From positions 186,001 through 250,000 of the forward strand of contig OW051496.1 in the NCBI GenBank assembly GCA_932521035.1: 64,000 nucleotides of DNA. The letters run 5' to 3'. The notes below the pieces were generated by a model. That model did not search any database. It was given only the letters and a program-made list of their open reading frames with translations, and had not been told where the DNA came from. This DNA comes from Oscheius dolichura. Taxonomy: Eukaryota; Nematoda; Chromadorea; Rhabditida; Rhabditidae. Shown here one piece after another: positions 1-10,099 of this stretch; within the stretch, counting starts at the first letter, position 1, and each line of letters begins with the position of its first letter. A program made the translations under genes and the position numbers.

Positions 1-709
1 GTTCTAGAAATGGTTTTTACTCTTTCGAGAGATCTTGAGGACGTCTAGAAAGCACAGAGACAACTACATGTACACGATGAGCTCCTTTGAAAGACGAATT
101 CAATGAATAGAAGCAGCAATTAAACGGGAGTTCCCAGACTACGAAAAAAAAGAATGCAATCCCAAGCCCCACTCCGTTGCAAAATAGTTGCTCTCCAGCC
201 GAGTGTGCAGGGGGGAGGGAATCAGAATCCGTCAGAATGATCATAATCTCATAAAGGGTACAACGACCACTATGAATTGCGTCCGAATCTCAATTAACCT
301 TCAGGTTTTCTAAAATTATAAGAACTGGATCACTTTTGAGTCAATATATCGAAAAAATGAATCATTCGTTGTTCCGGGCGGGAAGTAAAGGGCAATTACC
401 GTAACCCCGTAATATTCATAGCCCCTGGGGGGAAGGGGCTTCCAATTTCCGATAGAGAAGGGTACAAAGTTTATTCATTCTCCATCCAATAGGTTTTAAA
501 AAGGGAAGAAAGAATGGTCCTGGCTGCTATGGAATAAAAGGGTTCTCTAAGTTGACAGACCTAGTAGTTTAGCTGAACGACCTCATAAACGGGATTGATC
601 CAAAGATTTTCTTATATAGAACCCGAACTTTCTCGTTAGTAAGAAAAAATATAATGAAAATGATTATAAAATTGTTATAAAACATCTTTATTACCGGTAA
701 GTTTGAAAA

Positions 710-2015
710 CTATTCAGGAATGAGCACTATGGAGTCTTCTTCCTTTAAAATCTGGCCGACATTATCTGCGACATTTAGCGGCTCAACAAAACCACGTCGA
801 CAAGCCGATTGGATACCAAAATTCAGCTTCAAGTAGTCCTTGGCCGAGCTGAGGGCCTTTCCAATTGTCCAGGACTGAAATATTCATTTTAAAATCGAAA
901 AACTAACCCCAACCTTGTGTACAAATACAGGTTTCCGTTCACCTGACCATTCCACAAAGAGAATCTGTCTGTCCGCTCCGGCGGACGGTTTATTTGTCAT
1001 TTTTAGCTTCATCACCGCTATTCTGTCTTCTTTTTCCTGTTGTGGAGTTATCGGAGCCAGGGAAGCAGCTATTTTTGGAGGAACTGTCTCCGGCTCTTGG
1101 CTACTCGTAGAATTCTGAAGGAAATATGGTTTTTGATCGAAAAAAATGATAAAAACCTCTGAAATTTTGGCAGAAGTGGAAGTGGGCTCCGCTAAAGGCA
1201 CAGGACAGGCTTTTCCTCCAAGTTTGCTTCTCATAGCATTGATTCTGTCGATTCGGGCTTGTTCCTCAGCGGATAGAGGAGCCTGAAATGGAATTATAGA
1301 CAAAATAGCTTGTCCCAGAAGGATTTTGACCCAACAAAATGAAGTCAAATCTGACCTAAAAGACGGACTTAAAACTCAAAGGCCCTACCTTTTCTGTTTT
1401 CGCTTCAGGAGCCCCTTGTTGCCCAGCAGCTTCTCTTTCCTCCTTGACAATGGGGTCCAATGCCTCGTGCATTTTTCTCAACCTTTCACGGATTTCCGGA
1501 TCCTGTGTTTTATCGTCAGCATCGGGAATATGTTCACAGGCATGTTCTGTAGGATGGCGGTGTCTAGAATCCAAAGAATTTGGAAAATTAAAGGGTAAAA
1601 ACTCACTGGAGGCAGTAATTCCGCGCACAGAAGGGGCAGACGACTTTTATCGACTCGCCAGCGAAGCAGTTCTGGAAAAAATGAGAAAATAAATAGGAAA
1701 AGGGGGTCGGCTACTCGATGGGAGCAGAGAAAAGGACGAAGCGGGGCTGAAGTAGAAGCCAGGGAAGGATCGTAGACTCGGGAGGCGTTACAGCCATGTT
1801 CGAAACGGTGCTGTGTACAGTAGAAGTGGGAACACAGCCGGCAGTGGAAAGGAGTAAAATCTAAACGAATTTACTGGTCGTTGTCACCGATAGACATTTG
1901 AAAACTATTTTTAATGCCCCTAATACCCAAAAAATCCCAAAGAAGAGAAAAACTGACCCAATTTCTTGCAACTCTCCAAATAGCAATGTTTTCCAATCTC
2001 GGGGAGTTCTGCCAT
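710..2015 (-). CDS. ZFAND1-like double AN1 zinc-finger protein, 311 aa
   Basis: Seven exons on the minus strand: 2015-1958, 1860-1715, 1671-1607, 1563-1389, 1282-1157, 1114-914 and 874-710, all in phase. Residues about 11-44 form an AN1 zinc finger (HC, SC, FHCRLC, HFYC, HRFEHGC). Residues about 62-98 form a second (CPFC, NYC, HRHPTEHAC). The C-terminal ~55 residues match the ubiquitin-like end of ZFAND1/Cuz1 (SWTIGKAL, then VLIPE stop). Family knowledge: ZFAND1/Cuz1 links Cdc48/p97 and the proteasome during arsenite stress and stress-granule clearance, in the cytosol. The linker holds two related segments (EEQARIDRINAMRSKL and QQEKEDRIAVMKLKM), whereas human ZFAND1 has one VALMKLKM-type segment. 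A poly(A) signal AATAAA lies at about 687-692 on the minus strand. This is distinct from the AIP-1/ZFAND2 type. Identity is secure; exact splice sites are inferred. Confidence 0.88.
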
Positions 2016-2423
2016 CGCTTCGGACCACTATAAATGAAGGAAAAAATGAAGAAGAAGCTGTAGTGAAGAAGAAAAGCGAAAAGCTATTCTGCTTGTCATT
2101 TTCGGGTAAAAAGCGAGATTTCTGGTAAATTCAAGTTAAAAACAGGAAAAGTGGACAGGTACGCAGTGTTACGACCTTTTCCTGTAGACGGCAACCGTAT
2201 TATTTCAGTCAAAAATGAGGAAAATTAGTGAAAATCGTGATTATTTCCAACAAAAAAATCAAACGGATGAACAATAATGTTGCGTTTTCCTTTCTCGAGT
2301 CTCTGGCTTTTTCACGGCCCGCTGGGGGGCAAACGTCTCTCTCTCCCTCCCCGTAACCGTGTTGTTTGTTTTCGGGGAGGGTGACTGCTCGCCTTGTGAG
2401 CTTCTTCGAGTCCCCTTTCAACA

Positions 2424-3223
2424 ATGGACGACTCTACCTCTTCTAATATTTCTAGTCAAGCTGTTGATTCTCACACAAAAGAGAAGAAAACCGAGGAAGA
2501 CGAGGAACGGGAGGAAGTTCCCACCGGCTTCGGGTATTGCCCTCCACCACCGCCTTATAGCGCTGTTTCGCCTAGGATAGTCGGCCCTATTCGAGTAGAA
2601 AATCCCATTTATGATGTACTTTTTTTATTCAGAATAATTCCCTGAGTGATGGCTTTCCTCGTAGGACCTATTACCAGTGCAGCAGTCGATGGAACGGTGG
2701 CTCTGCTGGTAAGTTATAACTTTTGGGTGTTTTTACCCTTAAAATAATCGCAATTTTGTGCTGATTAGAAATAACTACTTTAAAAATTAGAAAAATGTTA
2801 AAAAATGCCCCAAAGTTCCAATTTGTTCAGCGAACGCGCGCCACCAAGCAACGGCCGCCCGCTGTTTACGCGCGATGGCGCGCTGTTACAATAAGCCGGA
2901 AAACGGATTCCTCATGATTCCATGCACGTTTTCTGTTATTTTTTTGAATATTATATACATTTCCCATTTCAGACTACGGTACAATTGTCGGAACTGTTGG
3001 AACCATCGTATTCTTCGTCTTTTTCTTCTGGATGATGATGAGAATGATCGACGCCCATGACAATTTCCACTCCCGACAGAAGAGCTCCTGGGAGGAGTAT
3101 AAAAACTACCAGAAGATATTTAACAGTCAAAATTCCCTGGATTCCAATTCCGAATCCTGGGAAGAGTACCCTCCCCGACCTCAAAACATAGCCAGTATTC
3201 CCTTCCACGCGAAAGATGACTAG
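2424..3223 (+). CDS. small single-pass membrane protein with PPxY motif, 165 aa
   Basis: I do not recognise the family. Exons are 2424-2594, 2633-2708 and 2973-3223; the first intron is only 38 nt (GTAGAA...TTCAG). The N-terminal half is acidic and charged and carries a proline run ending in a PPPPPY sequence, the PPxY type bound by WW domains. A hydrophobic segment (TIVGTVGTIVFFVFFFW) follows, so the protein is probably single-pass. The C-terminal tail carries two SWEEY motifs (SSWEEYKNY and ESWEEYPPRP). No signal peptide is visible. The second intron contains a family-A repeat. The stop lies 33 nt from the stop of the convergent P450 gene, so the 3' UTRs must overlap or nearly touch. Inference: a membrane adaptor for a WW-domain protein such as a Nedd4-type ligase. 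The start and first intron are the least certain parts. Confidence 0.7.
2719..2905 (+). repeat. dispersed repeat family A, copy 1
   Basis: This copy sits in the second intron of the PPxY membrane-protein gene. It shares with the copies near 7.3, 13.4, 39.9, 48.8 and 59.2 kb the core GTTCAGCGAAYGCGCG-like block followed by CCGCTGTTTACGCG and a GCGCG-TTACA end, preceded by an AT-rich ACTACTTTAAAAATTA block. No open reading frame is seen, so it is probably a non-autonomous element. Confidence 0.7.
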
Positions 3224-3255
3224 ATATTTTTATGATTACTGTATTTCTACACCGT

Positions 3256-5794
3256 CTAATAATCTTTAAATGAAACTTCTTCAATATTGTAGAGGTGGGG
3301 CTTGGGCATCATTGTCGAGCCGACAATTGCCTCGTAATCGACTTTTTCATCTTTCGCCGGGGATATTTTAAACCTGGAATTGGTTTACTTTGCTAGCCAT
3401 GGTTCTCCAAACATACTTTTGAAGGAATGTTGTAACCCCGAGGAAGAGTTCCGCCTTGGCTAGGGATTCCCCAGCACATTGACGTTTTCCAAGACCGAAG
3501 GCGGCTACTTGACTGATCAGTTCCTGAAAACGTGTCCCTAGTAAGCAAATCAATAGTTTTGGGATTAAAAGAGTTACGGCAAACATTGAAAAAGGGAGAA
3601 AATGAACTGAAAATAATGGTCAGTTATCTATTCCTCCGAATTTTGAATATTTTGCAATTCTAAACTTTCAAATGAAGTAATTCGGAAAAACCCTCTCCGT
3701 TACGGGACCAGGAAGCGTTCAAACCTGGTCCCATAGCGGAGACACGCCGCTAAATTCGAATCCGTGGAATATCCGTTGGAAATGGACTATAAATGGGAAC
3801 CTACCGTATTCAGAGACCCATCGTCGTTGAGAAACCTTTCCGGCTTCAATTTCTCCGGTTCTGGGAAGAGATTACCATCGGCCAGGATGCTATGGATCTG
3901 TGGAACCACACACGTTCCTCCCGGGATTACCTTGCCATCAATTTCAACGTCCTGAAGCGACTTTTCCTCTTCTAATTGAAAACTACTTACGTCTATTGTC
4001 TTTCTCTGGATGTTGAAGGGGATAAGATTACAGGTTCGTTGCAGCTCAATGACGAAAGCAGTAGTATAGGGCATTTCCGGCTTGTCACGAAGGGAAGGCT
4101 GCTGAGTGAAACCAACGACAGAGGCCAGCTCTTTTCTTAGTTTCTCCTGAAGAATACGGTATTATAAAGAGGAAAAGGACACAATCTACCTGGACATCTT
4201 GCTCCCCGGCTAAATAGAGCATAGCCCAGCGAAGAGTGGTCGAAGTGGTCTCCATCCCGGCCATGAAGAAATCGGCACAGACGTTGTACAAATTATCCAT
4301 ACTGAAATATACTGTAAGATACATAAAAATGAAGAAACCCCACTCTAGATGCTCGTTAGAATCCATTCTCTGGAAATAAGCCTGAGCAAAGCAGTTCGGC
4401 TCCTCCTCCTTGGAATAGTCCTTTAGGGCATTCTTGACGTCTTCCTTGACAAATTCTAGGCACTGAAAACTCTCCACTTCTTTTTGTAACGGGCTCAGTT
4501 TACCCATAAATACTTGTCAACGTGTCTCCCAACCGCCTGATAGCCAATGTAGGGGAACTTCTTCATGAAGGGGAAGATTTGAACCACGATGAAGAAGAGG
4601 CTCTTGAACATGTCGGTGAAGATGGTATTGATGGCATTGGCATAGGTTAGAAGACGCTCCGACTTGTTGTGAGGGTAGCTGTAGCCGAAGAGAAGCTTAT
4701 TGATGATATTCGAGACGGTAATCTGTAATATTTCAGGGGTTACTTATTATAAGAGCTGTTAGATTTTGATTTTGATCGTTTCAATTACTTTGATATGAAA
4801 TAGAGCAAACGATCTTGAGAAACCAAATAGTTTTAGAGATATTTGGGTCGTTTTATAGTTAAAATGAAGCCTATCTTCTTTTCTAATATCTCATGTCAAA
4901 GAGTTGTGTAGAATTTTTGAATAATAAGACATTTGAGCGGCGTAAGAGTTGCTGAATCAAATATTGTCGAAAATCTAGAAAAATAGAGGAAACCGGTAAG
5001 AAAAATCAAGTTTTTTTAGGTTTCTGCACCTCCATAAAGTCAAGAGAGGGTCTAGGATCTACTATTGGTGAGATTTCGGTGGGTTTTAGTAAAAATGACC
5101 AAAATTTCGCTTGTAGTATCGTATAATGGCCCACCTGAATAGGTTGGTTCAAATCCACCGCCGTCTTATCCTCCAGCTCCTTGATAGTCATTACGAACTC
5201 CTCCAACTGTGTGTGAATCTGTTCTTCCATGATATTTTTCCCAACTCCGAAGTCTCTCAAAATATGGAGGGCGTTTCTCCGCTGCTCGCGCCAATTATCC
5301 CCCGATGAGAAGAGAACTCCTCCATTCTCGACGGTTTGAAATACTGTCTCGGGGTATTGGCCGGTCCGATTGATGAAATTATCACCTACATCTCGATATG
5401 AAAGTAAAAAGGACTCGAACCATGGACAATTAAAGCCTCCTTGATACATTTGGATCGCATTATCACAACCATGGGCTGGCTGAGCATCCACAGGGTGAAA
5501 ACATCTCCATAAGTCTTGCTAATCTTTTCTAAATCCTCATGCAAACGATATGGAGTAATCTGGAATGCGAACTGCTCATTTTCCTCTAAAAAATGACCCC
5601 AAAATTCAATAAGATAAGAAGAAATGACCCACCTGATGGATATTTCCAATGAAAGGAAGAGGAAACGGCCCCTTTGGATATTTAGCCACGGTGGTGTAGA
5701 ACTTGTATAGGTAGTAGGAGACTCCCACGACGATAAGAGCCGCTAGATACTTGGGCCCTAGCCAGCCGACAACAAACATAAGCAGCAACACCAT
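3256..5794 (-). CDS. cytochrome P450 (CYP2-clan, CYP33/34/35-like), 517 aa
   Basis: Ten exons: 5794-5633, 5583-5421, 5385-5135, 4722-4504, 4462-4344, 4301-4190, 4146-3991, 3951-3805, 3523-3417 and 3373-3256. They sum to a complete P450. An N-terminal membrane anchor is followed by the proline-rich hinge YPKGPFPLPFIGN. The I-helix reads MAGMETTSTT, the K-helix ExxR is VIELQR, and the heme loop FGLGKRQCAGE places the thiolate Cys at about residue 459. It would act as an ER-bound monooxygenase using NADPH reductase. The substrate cannot be read from sequence; the nematode CYP33-37 families handle xenobiotics and lipids. The second intron is only 35 nt (5386-5420) and is required to join the reading frames. 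The intron at 3524-3804 holds a family-B repeat. A TTTGCAG about 47 nt upstream of the ATG may be a trans-splice or 5' UTR acceptor. The acceptor before 5583 is weak. Confidence 0.92.
3694..3795. repeat. fold-back repeat family B, copy 1
   Basis: Contains the arms TCCGTTACGGGACCAGG and CCTGGTCCCATAGCGGA, which are an imperfect inverted repeat around AAGCGTTCAAA. The flank ATCCGTTGGAAATGGACTAT recurs in the copies near 16.2, 46.6 and 51.8 kb. It lies in a P450 intron. The structure resembles a miniature inverted-repeat element. Confidence 0.65.
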
Positions 5795-5799
5795 CGAGT

Positions 5800-6695
5800 C
5801 GAGTTGAGGAAAGGACCGAGTGGTTCAGCGATAACCACACCTGCAAACGATTGGTTGCCCTGGTTAAATAAAAGGGAGAAGGCTTGCGAAAGGGCAGCAA
5901 TGGCGAAAGATAAGAAAAGAACGTGTGCGGTTTACTTTTGATAAAAAGAGAAGAGGAAGACGGGTCAAATTGATCCAGAGACCAAAGATTTTGATAGAAA
6001 TTTCATTTTTAAGGTAGTTTGAACCGGGAAAATGGAAATTTTAGAGGATAACCAGCTTCTAAACCCCGGCAGGAAGATATTTAAATCATAAAATTACTAT
6101 CAAAAATATAAATACGCCCGCCAAAGTCTTATAGGCGCAAGCGTGGGAAATTCCGTCCCACTCTTCAAGAAGAAATGCCAAGGGAAGTGAACCAGGTGAA
6201 ATACGCTCTATTTACCCATGCCGTCATAGACCAACAGCACTTCAAAGAGCAAAACTTATCGTGGTAATTGTGAAATCAAAAGATGCAGATAATCCCGCGA
6301 AATGATGCGATCAGCTCAGAGAACGGTGTAACATTTTACGGCTGTACAGAAATTGCCTCACTTCTATCTTCTCCCTCTTCCTTTTCCAGCTGTTCTCTGT
6401 TGATTCACGGCTTTTCGGAATTTGTGGTTGTTTTGAAGCTCAAAAACTAATAATTACCAAGATGGAAATCTGGATAAGATGAGTAAAGAAAAAAAAACTA
6501 GTAGAGTGGTTGGCTGTGGGATAATATAACCAACTTGACAAAACAAAGTCAGGGCGTGCAGCTGGTTGAAGAGATTCCCATGCGAAGGAAATAATAGTCT
6601 CCCACCGATAGATAAATGACCATTTTATGCTAAGTGCATGTTACAATATGTAGTGGATGCGGGAATTGGGGATAAACGAGGGAAGCTGTACAATT
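5800..6695. other. intergenic DNA between FMO and P450
   Basis: About 900 nt separate the FMO stop from the P450 start on the same strand. No open reading frame with splice support is present. The gap is too long for a typical nematode operon spacer of about 100 nt, so it presumably holds the FMO 3' end and the P450 promoter. Confidence 0.6.
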
Positions 6696-9600
6696 TCAAC
6701 GGAAGAATCGAAGAAGATTCAAGGTTTTGAAAGTAGGAGTACTTCTCATCGTCTCAGGAGTCTTTCTGGTTCTTGTCGCGTTAAAAACTCTCTCTTCATA
6801 GGATAAAATAGCACTTCTGGCTTCTTTCCAAGCGTGGGGACCCTACAAAATTCGAATTTTGTAAGATAAAGGGTATACCCTACCTGGAGCCGGTATTGAT
6901 AGGGAAGAACCCCATGGAAGTAGAGTTTTACCGCCAAATTGGGGTCATATAGGAATTTGAAGCAGTAGGAAGGTCGACAGCCTATCAGTTTGGCCAATTC
7001 GTCCATATAATCCACATAGTAGACTTGAATGGTGTGTCGTCGACTGGCTACGAATTCCTTGGCCATTTGCTCTCGTTTCTTTATAAGATTCTTTTCCATT
7101 TGTTTCTGATTCGGTAGTTTGATATATCCCTTCAAGGCTCCGATAAAAAGACGAGCTTGCATCTCCGAAATGGGCATAATAGAGCCGGTAGGTTGAATGA
7201 GACCAATTATAGCGAGAGAATTCTGAAATTTCCGGGCTTTATCGGGTTAAAATAAGCGAATTTGCCCCCTGGCTAATGTAACAGCGCGCCAACGAACCCC
7301 CGTAAACAGCGGGCGATCATTTGACAAAATTCGCTGATTATTACCGTTTTATGCATTTTTCTTCAATTTATTGACATTTTCATTATTTTTAAATTGGTTA
7401 TACATAGTGAGCGCAAAATTCTGAGTATTTTGACCCCAACTTGAGTCCCCTAAACTGACTTGTTGGCTTAAAGCTGGCGGATACATGTATTGATAGAGAT
7501 TCACGCTGTTTTCCTTTACCGGGAGGAGATTACCATCTTCAAGAATAGGAAAGCCAAAGGAAAAACCAGTAGCAAAGATAACCTGACAATTTAAAAGGCA
7601 GTTTATAGTCAAAGAGGAGATAATTACCGTATCAACATTGTCTATGACTGTCTGATCCTCAAATATTATCCCATTCTCCGTGAAAGACCCAATATTCGGC
7701 TTGACTACAATAGTTCCAGAGATTATTCGGTTCGGCAGCTCGTCGTTGATAGTGACATGGGCAGCCAGGAGGCGATGCTTCGGGCGGAGACCAAATCTCC
7801 CGTGGTCAAAGCTAAAACTCCCTTTTCCATGAAATGCACTGTATAAAACGTACCGGCTGTCCAATTTCCTCTCCAAGACGGCATTCTGAAACCAGAAGGG
7901 AAGCGTTCTCTTCAAGTCGAACATCAGCCGGCTCAAATAAGCCAAGTCGGCCGGCTCTCCCCCGTCCCAGACGCGGTTCATCACCCAGGAGCCACTCCTT
8001 GTCGCCAAGTAGACTTTCTTGCTCAGCTTGCTCAATTCCACGGCGATATCCGCTCCACTATTTCCAATTCCAATTACCACCACTGTTTGGTCCTCGAATC
8101 CCTGAAAAATTTGTTTTTATTCAATGGCAAAGGAAAAGCAACATCCCCAGCTAATTTCCCTTATTTACCCCCATAAGAACATTAAAAATTCCAATTTCCA
8201 GTATTTCTGACCAAAGATCTTGAAAATACAGTAGAAACTGTAGAAACAAACCTTGTGATCCTTATAATCATGGCTGTGCATAATCCTTCCTTTGAAGTCT
8301 TTCTGTCCAGGAAACGGTTCAGGCCAATATGGATCTGTGTGGTGGCCGGTACACATCATAACCCCGTCAAATATTTCAATAGCTGTGTTATTCGTCGACT
8401 CATCCAACCATTCCACGGCCCATTGCCCAGTTTTCAGGAAATTTTCATGCCGACGGACGGAGAGCACCTTGTGATGAAAGCGGATATATCGAAGGAGGTC
8501 AAACCTTAATTTTTCACTGTTTTAAAGAGATAATTAAAGGTCTGTACTGTTTAGCATAGGAGCGGAAATACTTCAGCAACTCGCTGTTATGCATAAAATT
8601 CGGAGCATCGTCCGGCGGGGGGAAATCACTGTAGGCGGTCATTTCCTTTGAGGTGTTGATTACTGTAGTCTTCATCACTGTTCCCTCTCCTGAAAAATAA
8701 ACATTCCTATTAAAAAAGATAGTCGCAACATGTTTAATGCCGGCCATTTGTCACCGAAGCACCGGAAAGCGGTCACTGCCCCCGAAATTGATAGCTCTCG
8801 ATTAGTCTCCCCTCCCCGGGCGGCGGTCAACCAGTTTTCGGCTAGGAAAACCGGCTGCCATCCTGAGAACGTGTGAAAAAGGAACAGAACGGCATATATG
8901 GGAAGAAATTAACATAAAAGGTGCGAAAAATAGTTTTAAACATAAAAAAACAGACAGGAAATGGGACTTACCCGGGCAGGGATCCGATTTGAAGCGCCAT
9001 AGCCCTCCAATATCGCCGGATTTCTCGAAACAGACCACCTGAAAACAGTCAGTTTTAAATGAATCAAGTAGAATTTTGATATGTGGAGGAAAATGAAAAA
9101 TCAAGGACCAGCACTTGGCGGCTAATGTTTTATCAAAAGTTTAAAACTCGGCAAAAACAAATGTTCTATTCTGCAGCACACGAACCTTTTGTGAAATTTT
9201 AGCTCTGATAATCTACAGTACTCCAGCTCTTTGGGAGGACTTTTCGAGGAGAAATATGGTATTCAAGAGTCTTTATCAATCCCCGTTCCATCCCATTTGA
9301 AGTGGTACAGGAAAGAATACAGGATCTTCAGACTGAATCAAATAGAAGTTTATTCGTGAAGATCAAAACGGAATCACGAAGCTTTTGAATGTTTTATCAA
9401 AGTATTAAAACTTGACGAAACTAATATTTACATTATTCTCTACCTATTTTGTCTAAAATATTACAGTACCACATTATTTTTGGAGTTTCTATGAAAAATG
9501 GAGTTCCAGGAAGTCTCTCTCCTTTCCGTGCCATTTGAAGAAATATGGGTCAACGTACCGGGGAATTTGAATAGAGCCGGCGTTCTTTACCTCCTGGCCC

Positions 9601-9945
9601 CCCAGAATATAGTCAAATGGATTCTCCCGCCTATCGCCCTCCAAAAAAACCCAAGGCGGAAGTTCCAAAACCCATTCCAAGTCTTAGAACCACGCGCTAA
9701 ACGTGACCAATCTTATTTTACGTGTGGCTAGCAAAACGGGCTTATCTTCATCCGTCTTTTATGGGTGCAATGCGGGCATTTAGCCAGCTGAGAAATTGTG
9801 CTATGGTCAAGGGCAGAGAGGGGAGATATCCGCCTACCTCAAATCCGTCTTCGATAGCTGTTTTGATCGAGGGAAGACCACTGGCACCAGCTCCTACCAC
9901 GGCGATCTTCTTTTTTCTCTCTTCAAAGCCGCCTATGCTTGGCAT
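6696..9945 (-). CDS. flavin-containing monooxygenase, 550 aa
   Basis: Eight exons in phase: 9945-9838, 9038-8972, 8689-8548, 8504-8252, 8101-7628, 7582-7460, 7222-6884 and 6842-6696. The FAD site is IAVVGAGASGL near residue 15. Then come GDIGGLWRF, the FMO signature FKGRIMHSHDY, the NADPH site VVVIGIGNSGADIA, and FATGFSF. The final exon reads GPHAWKEARSAILSYEERV, the usual FMO C-terminal region. The enzyme oxygenates soft N or S nucleophiles using NADPH and O2, normally at the ER; C. elegans FMOs also modulate stress and longevity pathways. TTTTTAG lies 4-5 nt before the ATG, a good spliced-leader acceptor. The first intron is 799 nt, long for this window, and holds two diverged copies of a block starting AATGTTTTATCAAA. 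The neighbouring P450 is also a microsomal monooxygenase. Confidence 0.93.
7272..7444 (-). repeat. dispersed repeat family A, copy 2
   Basis: Reverse-orientation copy inside FMO intron 6, ending about 15 nt from the splice donor at 7459. It contains GTAACAGCGCGCCAACG, CGTAAACAGCGGGCG, an AATTCGCTGATT variant of the core and the AAATTGGTTATACATAGTGAG AT-rich end. Confidence 0.65.
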
Positions 9946-10099
9946 TTTTCTAAAAATTTGAAGATTTCCGGGGAGAAAAAGACGGGGAAATGGCAGGTTA
10001 CGTGCTGCTGAACAAGAGGAGAGAGAATCAGGTGAACGGTTATTCACCTCAGGCGGGGGATGAGCGGATAGACAAGGATTTTCAGTGTACAATCAGAGA

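Noticed and set aside
6746..7177. FMO last exon read in the frame VPTLGKKPEV
   Set aside because: Splicing at TGTAG (6843-6844) gives GPHAWKEARSAI, the conserved FMO C-terminal motif; the other frame is a shadow.
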